Below, piece after piece: positions 39,046-49,398 of a stretch of 55,903 nucleotides of DNA. Within the stretch, counting starts at the first letter, position 1; each line of letters opens with the position of its first letter. Source of the DNA: Candidatus Thiodiazotropha sp. (ex Epidulcina cf. delphinae) (GTDB taxonomy: Bacteria; Pseudomonadota; Gammaproteobacteria; Chromatiales; Chromatiaceae); contig JAHXHR010000004.1 of the NCBI GenBank assembly GCA_025656505.1, positions 1-55,903 on the forward strand. Reading direction: 5' to 3'. The notes beneath the pieces were generated by a model. The model was not told the DNA's origin. It worked only from the letters and a program-made list of their open reading frames with translations, and made no database searches. The position numbers and the translations under genes are program-made.

Positions 39046-40333
39046 ATCGGTCCCGACCGGCAAGCTAGGGCGTTCCGGTGTGGCCGGCAAGGCGTTTCTG
39101 AAGGTCGGCGGCAAACAGCTTACACACCTCGCCAAACGTCCGTTCTTATCTGAATCCGCCTGCCGAAAGCATCAGCAGGCGCTGGATGACGACACGGCGC
39201 GCATCTTATTCAAGGCGTTTTCCCAATTGCGGGGCACCGCACTGAAGATCGCCCAACTGCTGAGCATGGAGACCCATCTCCTGCCCGAGTCGCTACGCAG
39301 GGAGTTGTCAAAATCCTACCACCAGGTGCCTCCCTTAGGCCGGCCGTTGGTACGCAAGGTGATTCAGCAGGCATTCGGCGCATCACCGGAGGCGGTCTTT
39401 TCCGGTTTCGATTTCAAGGCATTTGCCGCCGCCAGCCTGGGCCAGGTGCATGCAGCCCGCAATGGACACAAAGAGGATCTGGCGGTAAAGCTTCAATACC
39501 CGGGAATCGATGTCACTATCGATAACGACATGCAACTGGTCCGATTGCTGGTGAAACGCACCCGATATGCAAGATTGCTGCTCTCCTCCCTCGATGAAAT
39601 CGAACAACGCCTGCGCGAGGAGGTGGATTACCGGCTGGAAGCGGATAACACCGAATGGTTCCAACACCACTTGTCGTTGCGAAACGTCACGATCCCCCAG
39701 GTTCACCGGGATTTGTCATCAAGGCGCGTGCTGACCACCACCTGCCTCGGGGGAGAGCACCTGGAGCAGTGGCTGCGGCAAAATCCCACGCAGCAAAGCC
39801 GCGACCACTTCGGTCAACTTTTGTATGATGTTTTCGTGAACTCCTTTTATGGTCTGCACGCCCTGCATGCAGACCCCAATCCGGGCAATTACCTGTTTAC
39901 GGAAGAGGGAACGTTGGGATTATTGGATTTTGGCTGCGTCCGGTATTTTTCAGCGGAATTCGTTACCCTGATGCCGAAACTGTTACGCGCCTATATGGAT
40001 CAGGATGCCCAAGCCATAATCGCTGCTTATCAACAATTCGGCATGGTATCCAACATGTCGGACGAGGCGTTACAGGCATTCTACGACAAGGTCTTACAGC
40101 CGTTCGGGGACTGGCTGACCAAACCGTTCAAGAGCGGACGCTTCAATTTCGCCGGCCATAGCGTGTCCTATACGAAAGAGGGGTGGGAATCGTTCAGGCA
40201 ACTTGCCGGTGTCAACAAAATCGATGGCCTGGCTGACGAGTTCATCTATTTTGATCGCACTTTCTTTGGCCTCTACCAGATCTTCGAACGCATGGGCGCA
40301 ACGGTCAATATGGAACACCGGTGGCTGGTATGA
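39038..40333 (+). CDS. ABC1/UbiB-family atypical kinase
   Basis: A 431-residue protein. It has the KxGQ-like motif RGTALKIAQLLS near residue 63 (KIAQ), the Ala-rich loop AAASLGQVH near 127, DLAVKLQYPG with the catalytic Lys, HADPNPGNYLF as the catalytic loop, and LLDFGCVR as the DFG motif. ABC1 proteins act in ubiquinone or lipid metabolism. GTG 39032 is an alternative start; the gene overlaps TetR by 8-14 nt. Confidence 0.88.
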   Translation: MTKSVPTGKLGRSGVAGKAFLKVGGKQLTHLAKRPFLSESACRKHQQALDDDTARILFKAFSQLRGTALKIAQLLSMETHLLPESLRRELSKSYHQVPPLGRPLVRKVIQQAFGASPEAVFSGFDFKAFAAASLGQVHAARNGHKEDLAVKLQYPGIDVTIDNDMQLVRLLVKRTRYARLLLSSLDEIEQRLREEVDYRLEADNTEWFQHHLSLRNVTIPQVHRDLSSRRVLTTTCLGGEHLEQWLRQNPTQQSRDHFGQLLYDVFVNSFYGLHALHADPNPGNYLFTEEGTLGLLDFGCVRYFSAEFVTLMPKLLRAYMDQDAQAIIAAYQQFGMVSNMSDEALQAFYDKVLQPFGDWLTKPFKSGRFNFAGHSVSYTKEGWESFRQLAGVNKIDGLADEFIYFDRTFFGLYQIFERMGATVNMEHRWLV

Positions 40334-40752
40334 ACAAGGCGCTGCTATGGGGCGGCGGCTTCAGCCTGTCAGCCGGCTTACTGCATTTCGCTATCATCGT
40401 CGGCGGCGCTGACTGGTATCGTTTTTTCGGCGCAGGCGAAGCGCTCGCCCGACTGGCGGAGCAAGGTTCGCCGATACCCGGAGCGATCACCGCCGCGATC
40501 GCCCTGGTGCTGTTGCTTTGGGGGCTGTATGCCTTTGCCGGCGCGGGATTGACTCGCCGCCTTCCCTGGCTCAAACCGGCATTGATCGCCATAACCGCCG
40601 TCTACCTGCTGCGGGGCCTGGCGCTGTTTCCGGCAATACTGCTCGCCCCGCACACAATCGATGCATTCCTGGTCTGGAGTTCCGCTGTCAGCCTGTTTAT
40701 CGGCATGGTCTATCTCAGCGGCACCCGGCAGATGATCTGGGAAAATTCATGA
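40330..40752 (+). CDS. Four-helix membrane protein
   Basis: A 140-residue protein with four hydrophobic segments: about 8-25, 53-73, 85-105 and 115-132. The start ATGA overlaps the kinase stop. No family was recognised. Membership in the kinase/hydrolase operon suggests a lipid or membrane-related function. Confidence 0.75.
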   Translation: MNKALLWGGGFSLSAGLLHFAIIVGGADWYRFFGAGEALARLAEQGSPIPGAITAAIALVLLLWGLYAFAGAGLTRRLPWLKPALIAITAVYLLRGLALFPAILLAPHTIDAFLVWSSAVSLFIGMVYLSGTRQMIWENS

Positions 40753-41660
40753 CCGATAGCGCCCCCGAATCACCCGCCGATAATCCATTCACCAACTTTA
40801 AACTGCCGCTCGGCGTACGGCTGTTCCTGTTCTCTGCACGATTGATGTTCACCTTGTTGGGGCAGGTCTCGCCCAGGTTGGCGGGAAAGATCGCGCTGCG
40901 ATTCTTTATGACCCCGCCGAACTTTGCTATGCCTCGGCGTGAACAGGCCTCAAGCGATACTGCCGAGCTGCGCTTTCAGGAAATCGATGGCGAAACCATT
41001 GCCGTGCGCGCCTGGGGGGAGGGTCCGACAGTACTGCTCTCCCACGGTTGGGGAGGACGCGGCACACAATTCTTCGCATTTATCGAACCGCTGGTGGCCG
41101 CAGGCTATCGCGTCGTCGCATTCGACGCACCGGCCCATGGTGACTCCTCCGGGAAACGCACCAATATGTTGAAAGTCAGCAGCACCGCTGCCGCGGTGGC
41201 CAATCAGGAAGGTCCGGTCAGGGCCCTGATCTGCCACTCCTTCGGTTGCGGCACCGCCCTGCTGGCTATCAACCGATTGGCGCTATCGGCCGAGAAGGTC
41301 ATTCTTTTCAGTTGCTTCTCCGATATTTTCTGGATCACCGGGCGGTTCGCCGAGGCATTTGCCATGAATGGGCGCTCCACCGCCGCGATGAGGGGGGAAG
41401 CCCATAGACGCTATGGCGACGCCTTTGGGACACCCTGGCAATGGCCTCAACTGTCACCGCTCCATACCATTAAACAGGTCAACGGCGATCTCCTGCTGAT
41501 CCATGACAGACAGGATGCCGAGATCCCCTACGATCACGCCCTTGAGCTGATAAAGAACGCCCCCGCCGCAGAACTGATCACCACTAACCGGCTGGGACAC
41601 AGAAAGATCCTGATGAGCAAAAAGTGCGTCGATGCGTGCGTCGTTTTTATCAATAGCTGA
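40749..41660 (+). CDS. Alpha/beta hydrolase
   Basis: A 303-residue protein. It has the oxyanion region SHGWGGRG near residue 98, the nucleophile elbow ICHSFGCG near 160, Asp in LLIHDRQDAEIPYD near 250 and His in NRLGHRKIL near 280, giving a full triad. One hydrophobic helix (about 22-45) could anchor it in the membrane. The ATGA junction couples it to the membrane protein. The substrate is unknown. Confidence 0.9.
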   Translation: MTDSAPESPADNPFTNFKLPLGVRLFLFSARLMFTLLGQVSPRLAGKIALRFFMTPPNFAMPRREQASSDTAELRFQEIDGETIAVRAWGEGPTVLLSHGWGGRGTQFFAFIEPLVAAGYRVVAFDAPAHGDSSGKRTNMLKVSSTAAAVANQEGPVRALICHSFGCGTALLAINRLALSAEKVILFSCFSDIFWITGRFAEAFAMNGRSTAAMRGEAHRRYGDAFGTPWQWPQLSPLHTIKQVNGDLLLIHDRQDAEIPYDHALELIKNAPAAELITTNRLGHRKILMSKKCVDACVVFINS

Positions 41661-41685
41661 GCGACAGCCCTATGCTGGAGTACAG

Positions 41686-41985
41686 TTAATCCTAAAAACC
41701 GCAGTTGGACGGGGTGAAGTGTGCGCTTGCGGGGGTGCAGGGCAAGGGTCGCTCCCGCACATCCCTGTGCTTGCGACACTTGTGCATCCTTGCACGGCGC
41801 GCAACGACACGGAATAGTTATGCTATTCCAAGGCGTTGCAACGCAGCCATGCGCCGCCGCAAACGTGCAATTCACCCCGTAGCCTGGTTCACCCGGCAGG
41901 TGAATAGACAAATCGAAGTCAATAATTTGCCTATCAGTAGTTTAGTGTCAGGATGGAGCGGTCAACTGCGGTTTTTAGGTTAATC
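41686..41985. repeat. Long palindromic intergenic element with 16-bp inverted ends
   Basis: CCTAAAAACCGCAGTT (41691-41706) is inverted at 41964-41979. Nested inside, GGGGTGAA pairs with TTCACCCC, and a central hairpin GGAATAG-TTATG-CTATTCC lies near 41814. The whole interval 41661-42012 has no gene and forms a large imperfect hairpin, typical of a MITE. TTAA flanks both ends. Confidence 0.75.
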
Positions 41986-42012
41986 ACCACTATCGGTCAG
42001 GAGCCGGGAGCG

Positions 42013-42984
42013 CTAACTTTCCATAGTAATGACGACCTTTCCTTTATGACGACCTTCTCCGAAGTAACGGAACGCTTCAGGCGTATCACGCAAGATGTAA
42101 GTTTTGTCGATAACGGGGGCGACCTTACCGGCTTCGATAAGCGCTTTCAGATCCGCCAAACCCTTGTTTGGCCCCTCCGCAACGATACGGAATTTCCGAC
42201 GCCCGGTTGTTGAACCCCATAGTCCCAGAAAGAGCGCTTGAAGCATTCGAGGGATGGCTCCTCCGATCATGGCGTAAGTTCCGCCGGGGCTTAATGCACG
42301 CTTGTAATCGAACATCGATCGAAACCCTTGGCAATCAAGAATCAAGTCATATCGCTGCCCGTTTCGGGTAAAATCCTCTTGTGTGTAATCGATAACATGG
42401 TCAGCGCCAACCGAGCGAACGACGTCCAACTTATGTGTGTTGTCCACGCCCGTGACTTCCGTCCCGGTGAGCTTAGCAAGCTGCACCGCAAATGTACCCA
42501 CACCACCGCCGGCGCCGTTGATCAAAACTTTTTGTCCGGGTTGAATCCGTCCGGCGTTGCGAAGTCCTTGGAGGGCTAAAACCCCTGCTTGGGGTATTGC
42601 GGCGGATTCTGCGAAAGTCAAATTAACGGGCTTCGGCTCCAGGGCGCTTTCCCGTGCGCACGCATACTCGGCAAAACCGCCCCAGCTATCCCATAGGTCG
42701 CCAAACACCTCATCGCCCGGTTGGAATCGCGTTACCTTTCCGCCGACCGCTTCGATCGTTCCGGCGACATCAGCGCCGAGTATCCGTTTCGTTGCCTTAG
42801 GCTTCAGGAGGCCGAACAGTAGGCGGTTTACAAACGTGCCGCGCTGAAACTCCCAGTCCCACGAATTGACGGATGACGCATGAACATTGATCAGCACCTC
42901 GTCGTCCTTCGGTGCGGGTTTCGCCACCTCTTTGAGCTGTAGGTGGTCGGGTGATCCATATTCCGTAAATACAATCGCTTTCAC
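42013..42984 (-). CDS. Zinc-free MDR family NADPH oxidoreductase
   Basis: A 323-residue protein from GTG 42984 (VKAIVFTEYGSPDHL). It has GADVAGTIEAVGG near residue 70 and the nucleotide-binding NGAGGGVGTFAVQLAKLTG near 145, and VLRDTPEAFRYF near the end, typical of quinone oxidoreductase-like MDR enzymes. It lacks the zinc-ligand Cys/His set of ADHs. The frame is open back to 43128, but homologues start at the GTG. No Shine-Dalgarno is evident. Confidence 0.85.
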   Translation of the reverse strand: MKAIVFTEYGSPDHLQLKEVAKPAPKDDEVLINVHASSVNSWDWEFQRGTFVNRLLFGLLKPKATKRILGADVAGTIEAVGGKVTRFQPGDEVFGDLWDSWGGFAEYACARESALEPKPVNLTFAESAAIPQAGVLALQGLRNAGRIQPGQKVLINGAGGGVGTFAVQLAKLTGTEVTGVDNTHKLDVVRSVGADHVIDYTQEDFTRNGQRYDLILDCQGFRSMFDYKRALSPGGTYAMIGGAIPRMLQALFLGLWGSTTGRRKFRIVAEGPNKGLADLKALIEAGKVAPVIDKTYILRDTPEAFRYFGEGRHKGKVVITMES

Positions 42985-43142
42985 TAAACTGAAACTGTAT
43001 TCAATCGTGTCAGGTGAATCAATTTCACGTTGCACGGTAAGATGCCGTTCATGCGCCTCCTTTTTGTCCCATAGCCATGCTCTCTGCCATACGCGCCATG
43101 TTACGCTGACTGGGCGGCATGAATCCACAAAGATCGTTTTCG

Positions 43143-43349
43143 GCTTTTTGTGCCTGGGTTCACAGAAGGCTGTGGGTATTTAATTCACTATCCGTGCTGG
43201 AATGGGGGTGTTCGTCCGGTTATCCGCTTTTTACCATAGTTCAGGCAGTGGTGGGCGGCGCCTATCCCATGGGAAGGCTGGATCACCGGTTCGATGTTGG
43301 AACCGCCGGCCGTTTACAATTCACGTATTTACGATAAGGAAACCAAACA
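43143..43349 (+). promoter_or_regulatory. Leader of the first haem-protein gene (duplicated)
   Basis: This region is strongly similar to 44255-44493. The shared blocks include GGGTTCAC...GGC.GTGGG.ATTTAATTCA, TTTTTACCATAGTT, GGCGCCTATCCCATGG and CCGCCGG.CGTTTA. Alternating complementary GC blocks (ACCGGTTC/GAACCGCCGG-like) suggest a structured 5' RNA. It does not match GEMM or other riboswitch consensus sequences known to me. No other feature is seen in 42985-43142. Confidence 0.6.
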
Positions 43350-44129
<780 letters not shown>

Positions 44130-44205
44130 TGACCGTTCCCGCGAGAGAGGGAGGTCACGTAGAGACGGTTAGTCATCCGGTTCCATAGCAGGAACGACGA
44201 TGGCG

Positions 44206-44229
44206 AAAGGGGGGCAAGCGCCCCCCTTT
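44206..44229 (+). terminator. Intrinsic terminator after the poly-Asp gene
   Basis: AAAGGGGGGC...GCCCCCCTTT hairpin followed by ATCTTTTT. It separates the two paralogous genes, so each is its own transcription unit. Confidence 0.85.
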
Positions 44230-44254
44230 ATCTTTTTGCCCCATTTTTTGTGCC

Positions 44255-44493
44255 TGAGTTCAACATAGGGCCGTGTTTTGTGCGCGGGTTCACGGAAGGC
44301 CGTGGGCATTTAATTCATTATCGACGCTGGGTATGGGCGTAACCGAGATGGAAGTGCTTGTCTGAGAATGGCTTTTTACCATAGTTTAGGCGGCTAGAGG
44401 GAAGGTGGCGCCTATCCCATGGTAGGGCTGGTTCCCGGTTCAGTGAAGAGCCGCCGGTCGTTTATAGTTCACGTATTATAGAGAGATGTAACA
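44255..44493 (+). promoter_or_regulatory. Leader of the second haem-protein gene (duplicated)
   Basis: This is the duplicate of the leader at 43143-43349. Inside it, TGTGCCTGAGTTCAACATAGGGCCGTG and TGTGCGCGGGTTCACGGAAGGCCGTG look like a further local duplication. GAGAGATG lies before the ATG. Confidence 0.6.
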
Positions 44494-45804
44494 ATGCAGT
44501 ATAGAAAACAACGGAGTTTACCCCTTTTACTGATGGGCGGTGCTGTGCTCTTGGGTGTTAACGGAGCGAGTGCTTTTTCATTTAGAACCAGTGACATCAC
44601 AACCTATTGTTCGAGTAACGGCTATAGTTTGACGCCGGCGTACCAGGCGGACAGTTGCTCGGCTTGCCACAACGATAAAGCGACGGGCATGGCCGCCTAC
44701 AACAGCGGCAACTATGAGTTTTTCTGTCCACCGCCCGTCGTAGTGGGGCCGAGCCCGACCTGTACCGATGCGGACTTCGACGGTTATTTCGCCGAGGGCG
44801 GCAGTTGCGGCACCGTTGCGGATTTCAATGACAACAACAGCAGCGCCTACCCGGGTGCACCGGAAATTTGTGACGATGGCATCGATAACGACGGCAATGG
44901 CCTTGTCGACACGGCCGATGCGAACGCCGTGGGCTGCGCGGCTAGCTGTACCGACCAGGATGGCGACCGTTACAGCGTTGAAGGCGGCAGTTGCGGCCCG
45001 ATAGATTGCGACGACAACAACATCGCCATCAACCCAGGCACGTCGGAGATCTGCAGCGACGGTGTCGACAACAACTGTAACGCCCGAGTGGATGCCGCAG
45101 ATGGTGCTTGCGCCACCGTCGGCTTCACCCATCCCTTCGGCTGGGGGAAGCCTGAGAAACAGCATCGGGACTATGTGGATGACAACGGTGTATCCGAGTG
45201 TCTTTCCTGCCACTCCATCGACACGACGGACCGGAATTCGCCCACGAGCTGTTACCGTTGCCACGGCAAGGAGTGGGATGATCCCAACACCGGCGGAAAC
45301 GGAAATACCGGCTTCACTCATCCTTTCGGCTGGGATGATCCTGAGAAACAGCATCGGGACTATGTGGGTGACAACGGCGTATCCGACTGTCTCTCCTGCC
45401 ACTCCATCGACACGGCGGACCAAAATTCGCCCATGAGCTGTTACAGTTGCCACGGCCAGGAGTGGGATGATCCCAACACCGGCGGCAATGGCGGCGGCAA
45501 TAACGGTTTCATTCATCCCTTCGGCTGGCTCGATCCCGAGGACAGTCATCCGGACTATGTGAATGACAACGGCGTATCCGACTGTCTCTCTTGCCACTCC
45601 ACCGACACGGCGGACCGGGATTCGTCCATGAGCTGTTACAGTTGCCACGGTCAGGAATGGGAGAACCCCACAACGGGGACCGGTTCTCATAAGAAAAAGA
45701 AAGGTTCTCATGAGAAAAAGAAAGATTCTCATGAGAAAAAGAAAGATTCTCATGAGAATAGAAAAAGCTCACGCAAGGAAAAGAGCAAGCGTAGAGACCA
45801 CTAG
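44494..45804 (+). CDS. Secreted heptahaem cytochrome with a Lys-rich tail
   Basis: A 436-residue protein. The signal peptide spans 1-27 (LLLMGGAVLLGVNGASA). Seven CXXCH sites lie at 55-59, 236-240, 253-257, 299-303, 316-320, 364-368 and 381-385. Residues about 89-206 hold two MopE-type metal repeats. Three modules of about 64 residues (from 211, 274 and 339), each with FTHPFGW-like start, CLSCHS and CY[RS]CHG, carry two haems each. Residues 398-436 are basic, with heptads SHKKKKG, SHEKKKD, SHEKKKD, SHENRKS. It is probably exported and electron-transferring. It differs from its paralogue by the haem modules and the opposite-charge tail. Confidence 0.92.
   Translation: MQYRKQRSLPLLLMGGAVLLGVNGASAFSFRTSDITTYCSSNGYSLTPAYQADSCSACHNDKATGMAAYNSGNYEFFCPPPVVVGPSPTCTDADFDGYFAEGGSCGTVADFNDNNSSAYPGAPEICDDGIDNDGNGLVDTADANAVGCAASCTDQDGDRYSVEGGSCGPIDCDDNNIAINPGTSEICSDGVDNNCNARVDAADGACATVGFTHPFGWGKPEKQHRDYVDDNGVSECLSCHSIDTTDRNSPTSCYRCHGKEWDDPNTGGNGNTGFTHPFGWDDPEKQHRDYVGDNGVSDCLSCHSIDTADQNSPMSCYSCHGQEWDDPNTGGNGGGNNGFIHPFGWLDPEDSHPDYVNDNGVSDCLSCHSTDTADRDSSMSCYSCHGQEWENPTTGTGSHKKKKGSHEKKKDSHEKKKDSHENRKSSRKEKSKRRDH
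45682..45765 (+). repeat. Four 21-bp repeats encoding the basic heptads
   Basis: Units of 21 bp, consensus GATTCTCATGAGAAAAAGAAA, encode SHEKKKD-type heptads. In-frame tandem duplication is the likely origin of the tail. Confidence 0.85.
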
Positions 45805-45829
45805 TCGTCTGATTCCATAAGACGATGGT

Positions 45830-45861
45830 AAAGGGGGGGCGTGCGCCCCCCCTTTTTTTTT
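45830..45861 (+). terminator. Strong intrinsic terminator after the heptahaem gene
   Basis: AAAGGGGGGGCGTGCGCCCCCCC followed by nine T residues. A smaller hairpin TCGTCT...AGACGA lies just upstream. Confidence 0.92.
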
Positions 45862-46038
45862 CACTCGACGCAGCGGGGCCGTGTAGGGGGGCGGTGTTAC
45901 GCGGGCGCTCGTTGCTGCACGGGGTTTCCGTTGATGCCGGAATCAAGCGGATCAGGCATCGTCGATGAATAGCTGATGCCCTCCCATGCCGCCTCTGATA
46001 GAATCAGCCGTTGACTCCGAACGAAATCCATAAAGCTT

Positions 46039-47154
46039 ATGGCGCTCAACACCACAGAAGAAATCATTGCTGACCTGAAGCAGGGCAAGATGGTCATCAT
46101 CATGGATGACGAGGATCGTGAAAACGAGGGCGACTTGGTCATGGCTGCCGAGCACGTGACGCCTGAAGCGATCAATTTCATGGCCCGCTATGGCCGCGGG
46201 TTGATCTGCCTGACCCTGACCAGAGGGCGCTGTAGCCAATTGCGCCTGCCCTTGATGGTGACCACGGACGATGGACTCTCGGCCACCAATTTCACCGTCT
46301 CGATCGAGGCCGCCGTCGGTGTTACGACGGGCATCTCTGCGGCGGACCGGGCCACCACGGTGCTGGCGGCCGTAGCGCCGGACGCGAACCCTCAGGATCT
46401 GGTGCAACCGGGCCACATCTTTCCGCTGATGGCTCAGCCGGGGGGGGTGCTGGTGCGCGCCGGGCATACCGAAGCGGGTTGTGATCTGGCGCGTCTTGCA
46501 GGCCATTCCCCTGCCTCGGTTATCGTGGAGATCCTCAATGAGGACGGCACCATGGCGCGGCGTTGCGATCTGGAGAAATTCGCTGCGGCACACGGCCTGA
46601 AGATAGGCACCATCGCCGATCTCATCCAATACCGGGTGCAAAACGAAACCACCATCGAGCGGGTGAGCGAGTGCCACTTTCCAACCCGGTTCGGCGATTT
46701 TCGCTTGGTGGCGTACCAGGATATGGTGGGCAATGAACTCCATTTGGCCCTGGTCAGAGGTCATCCTTCCGCGGATCGGCCCGTCCTGGTCCGTGTGCAT
46801 ATGCAGAACAGCCTCTGCGATCTCTTCGAAACCAATTTCAACGAATGCGGTTGGCCGCTGCGCAGCGCCATCAAGACGATCGGCAAAGAGGAAGAAGGGG
46901 TGATCGTGGTGCTGCGAAACCATGACACGCCAAGGGAGATCGTCCAGCGCATGATGGATATGCAGGTCGTCGACTCGATGCAGCGGCAAAACATGAGAAA
47001 GGATACGAGCAAGGAGTTGCGCACCTATGGTGTCGGCGCGCAGATCCTCTCCGACCTGGGTGTGCGTAAGATGCGCGTGCTCAGCGCTCCCAAGAGCATT
47101 CACGGTCTTTCGGGGTTCGCTATGGAAGTCACCGAGTATGTGACGGGTGAATAG
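46039..47154 (+). CDS. ribB: 3,4-dihydroxy-2-butanone-4-phosphate synthase with degenerate GCH-II domain
   Basis: A 371-residue RibBA-type protein. Residues 1-200 are RibB with [17 protein letters not shown] and the active-site Arg/His elements ([28 protein letters not shown]). Residues about 210-371 look like a GTP cyclohydrolase II domain, but the zinc-ligand segment (normally HSECLTGD...RCDCG) is replaced by [10 protein letters not shown]...NECGWPL. The second activity is therefore probably lost. It makes the butanone phosphate for riboflavin; the neighbour ribH uses it. Confidence 0.93.
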   Translation: MALNTTEEIIADLKQGKMVIIMDDEDRENEGDLVMAAEHVTPEAINFMARYGRGLICLTLTRGRCSQLRLPLMVTTDDGLSATNFTVSIEAAVGVTTGISAADRATTVLAAVAPDANPQDLVQPGHIFPLMAQPGGVLVRAGHTEAGCDLARLAGHSPASVIVEILNEDGTMARRCDLEKFAAAHGLKIGTIADLIQYRVQNETTIERVSECHFPTRFGDFRLVAYQDMVGNELHLALVRGHPSADRPVLVRVHMQNSLCDLFETNFNECGWPLRSAIKTIGKEEEGVIVVLRNHDTPREIVQRMMDMQVVDSMQRQNMRKDTSKELRTYGVGAQILSDLGVRKMRVLSAPKSIHGLSGFAMEVTEYVTGE

Positions 47155-47216
47155 TCCTGCGGCATCCCAAACGCGATCAGATTTCTTGATTCTTAGGTTT
47201 CAATTTCAGGGTAAGC

Positions 47217-47690
47217 ATGATGAGTATAAAGACGATTGAAGGGGCGATGACTGTCAGCGATGCACGCTTTTGCCTGGCGGCGGCGCGCTTCAACGGCTTT
47301 ATTGTCGAAAGTCTGGTGGATGGGGCCGCCAATACCCTGAAGCTGCACGGCGCCGGTGAAGAGGATATCACCCTGGTGCGCATGCCGGGCGCGTTTGAGA
47401 TGCCGATCGTGTTGCAGAGGCTGGCGGCCAAGGGGGAGTATGATGCAATCATTGCGCTTGGCGCGGTGATCCGCGGCGGGACTCCCCATTTCGACTATGT
47501 GGCCGGTGAGTGCGTCAAGGGGATGGCCCAGGTGAGTCTCAGGCAGGGTGTGCCGATCGCCTTCGGCGTATTGACGGTGGACAGCATCGAGCAGGCGATC
47601 GAGCGCGCCGGCGCCAAGGCGGGGAACAAGGGGGCGGAGGCCGCCCTCTCTGCGATTGAAATGGTCAACCTTCTGCGCCGGATCGGTTGA
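47217..47690 (+). CDS. ribH: 6,7-dimethyl-8-ribityllumazine synthase
   Basis: This 157-residue protein is lumazine synthase. It has [21 protein letters not shown] near the start, then [35 protein letters not shown] with the active-site His-containing loop, and [21 protein letters not shown]. It condenses the ribB product with the pyrimidine. The ATG at 47220 is an alternative. It overlaps nusB by 1 nt (TGATG). Confidence 0.95.
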   Translation: MMSIKTIEGAMTVSDARFCLAAARFNGFIVESLVDGAANTLKLHGAGEEDITLVRMPGAFEMPIVLQRLAAKGEYDAIIALGAVIRGGTPHFDYVAGECVKGMAQVSLRQGVPIAFGVLTVDSIEQAIERAGAKAGNKGAEAALSAIEMVNLLRRIG

Positions 47691-48121
47691 TGAGCGAAAA
47701 ACGCCGTCAGTCTCGCAGGCACGCGGTTCAAGCCATCTACCAATGGCAGATGGCCGGCCAGGATCTCGCCGATATCGCCGAGCAGTTTTTTGATGAACAG
47801 GACACGGACACCTTTGAAATCCCCTATTTTCAGGATCTGCTTCGCGGTGTCCCGATCCATCTGGGAGAGCTGGATGCACTGCTCAAGCCCGCTTTGGACC
47901 GGGCCATTGACAGCGTCGATCCGGTAGAACGGGCGATTCTCAGGCTGGGCGTCTACGAATTGCGTTATAAGTCCGAGGTGCCCTATCGCGTAGTGATCAA
48001 CGAGGCGGTGGAGTTGGCCAAGATGTTCGGCGCCGAACAGGGCCATAAATTCGTCAATGGCGTGCTTGACCAAGTGGCCAAGCAGGCCCGCTCTGTCGAG
48101 ATCAAGGCGGATAAGAGGTGA
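47690..48121 (+). CDS. nusB: Transcription antitermination factor NusB
   Basis: A 143-residue protein starting [20 protein letters not shown], with the Arg-rich N-terminus and the C-terminal helix ILRLGVYELRYKSEVPYRVVINEAVELAKMFG typical of NusB. It binds boxA with NusE in rRNA antitermination. The ribH-nusB-thiL order is standard in gammaproteobacteria. The start is the ATG in the TTGATGAGC junction. Confidence 0.96.
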   Translation: MSEKRRQSRRHAVQAIYQWQMAGQDLADIAEQFFDEQDTDTFEIPYFQDLLRGVPIHLGELDALLKPALDRAIDSVDPVERAILRLGVYELRYKSEVPYRVVINEAVELAKMFGAEQGHKFVNGVLDQVAKQARSVEIKADKR

Positions 48122-48124
48122 TAT

Positions 48125-48304
48125 TGTCGGGTTCGGAGCCGCCCGGTAGAACGTCCATCTCATTACCCATTCATATCTCAGGTAATTTTGAGTGGATATC
48201 TGTTTAGGCTTAGAAACCCGTAGGTCACGTTGCGCGGCTACGTGACATCCCCATTGAGTCAGGTAGCCGCTCCGCGTCAACCTGACCTACGACTGAACCC
48301 GACA
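48125..48304. repeat. 180-bp palindromic element with TGTCGGGTTC ends
   Basis: TGTCGGGTTC (48125-48134) is inverted at 48295-48304. Inside, GTAGGTCACGT...CTACGTGAC and GTCAGG...CCTGACCTAC form hairpins. It occupies most of the nusB-thiL gap and resembles a REP/MITE repeat. Confidence 0.7.
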
Positions 48305-48411
48305 TTTCTCTCGATTTCGCTGGTTTGTGGTTTTTTACGGCTTTATTCTTCCATACATGGAAAGTTACACTGCCGGGCCTAAGGGGAGAACCAGAACCGT
48401 CAGCAACCGCA

Positions 48412-49398
48412 ATGAATCAGAGACGAGCAACAGCGGAATTCGATATTATCAGGCGCTACTTCAGCGCCTTGACGCCCTCTCGGGACGATGTCGATTTGGG
48501 GATAGGCGACGATGCCGCACTCTTGCTGGCGCCTCGGGGCATGGGGTTGGCGCTGAGTATCGATACCCTGGTGGCCGGGGTGCATTTTTTCCCCGATGTC
48601 TCGCCGGCGTCTCTTGGCTACAAGGCGTTGGCGGTCAATCTCAGTGATCTGGCCGCGATGGGCGCGGAACCGGCCTGGGCGACGTTGGCGCTGACTCTTC
48701 CGCAGATCGATGAGTCATGGATCGCTGCCTTCAGTCAGGGGTTCGCGGCATTGGCGGGACAATATGGGGTGCAGTTGGTGGGAGGGGACACCACATACGG
48801 TCCGATGAGTATTACAGTGCAGGTCCAGGGTTTTGTGCCGGCCGGAGAGGGGTTGCGCCGTAGCGGCGCCCGGGCGGGCGATGATATCTTTGTCACCGGC
48901 AGCCTCGGAGACGCTGCGCTTGCCCTGAACCGGTTGCAGCGTGGATTGCCCGAACCGCCGGACGCCGTGCTGCTCAAGGAGCGTCTCGAGAGGCCGCAGC
49001 CGAGAGTGGAGGCAGGACTTGCCCTGAGGGATGTAGCCACCAGCGCCATCGATATCTCCGACGGTCTGTTGGCGGACCTGGGGCGCGTGCTTGAAGCCAG
49101 TGGGGTCGGCGCCCGGCTGGAATTGGTGAATATCCCTCTCTCCAAGGCCGTCGCCGCAGAGGTCCATGCAACGGGCGACTGGTCGATAGGCGTGGCCGGC
49201 GGCGACGACTACGAGCTCTGTTTCACGCTCCCCCCGGGGCGGCGTTCGCAAGTGAACGAACTCTCCGGGCGGCTGAATCTGTCGATGACACGGATCGGAC
49301 GCATCGAAGAAACGCCGGGACTGCGCTGTTTCGGTATGGATGGCGGCCTGTGGGCGCCGAGCCATGACGGCTATGAGCATTTTTCTGCAAATGGGTGA
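48412..49398 (+). CDS. thiL: Thiamine-monophosphate kinase
   Basis: A 328-residue protein from ATG 48412 (MNQRRATAEFDII). It has DVDLGIGDDAALL near residue 25, STDTLVAGVHF-like SIDTLVAGVHFF, KALAVNLSDLAAMGAEP, VQLVGGDTTYGP, and IDISDGLLADLG. It phosphorylates TMP to TPP. The frame extends upstream to 48325 but lacks homology there. It ends within the pgpA start region. Confidence 0.95.
   Translation: MNQRRATAEFDIIRRYFSALTPSRDDVDLGIGDDAALLLAPRGMGLALSIDTLVAGVHFFPDVSPASLGYKALAVNLSDLAAMGAEPAWATLALTLPQIDESWIAAFSQGFAALAGQYGVQLVGGDTTYGPMSITVQVQGFVPAGEGLRRSGARAGDDIFVTGSLGDAALALNRLQRGLPEPPDAVLLKERLERPQPRVEAGLALRDVATSAIDISDGLLADLGRVLEASGVGARLELVNIPLSKAVAAEVHATGDWSIGVAGGDDYELCFTLPPGRRSQVNELSGRLNLSMTRIGRIEETPGLRCFGMDGGLWAPSHDGYEHFSANG

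Noticed and set aside
43200-43349. GEMM (c-di-GMP/cGAMP) riboswitch before the haem genes
   Set aside because: The GCAAAGC-type core and the receptor motif are absent.
44578-45753. 391-residue minus-strand frame
   Set aside because: It is a shadow of the heptahaem gene; the Val/Ala/Arg-rich composition comes from the GC-rich repeats.
45862-46038. FMN riboswitch before the ribB gene
   Set aside because: No RFN element consensus was found in the short leader.
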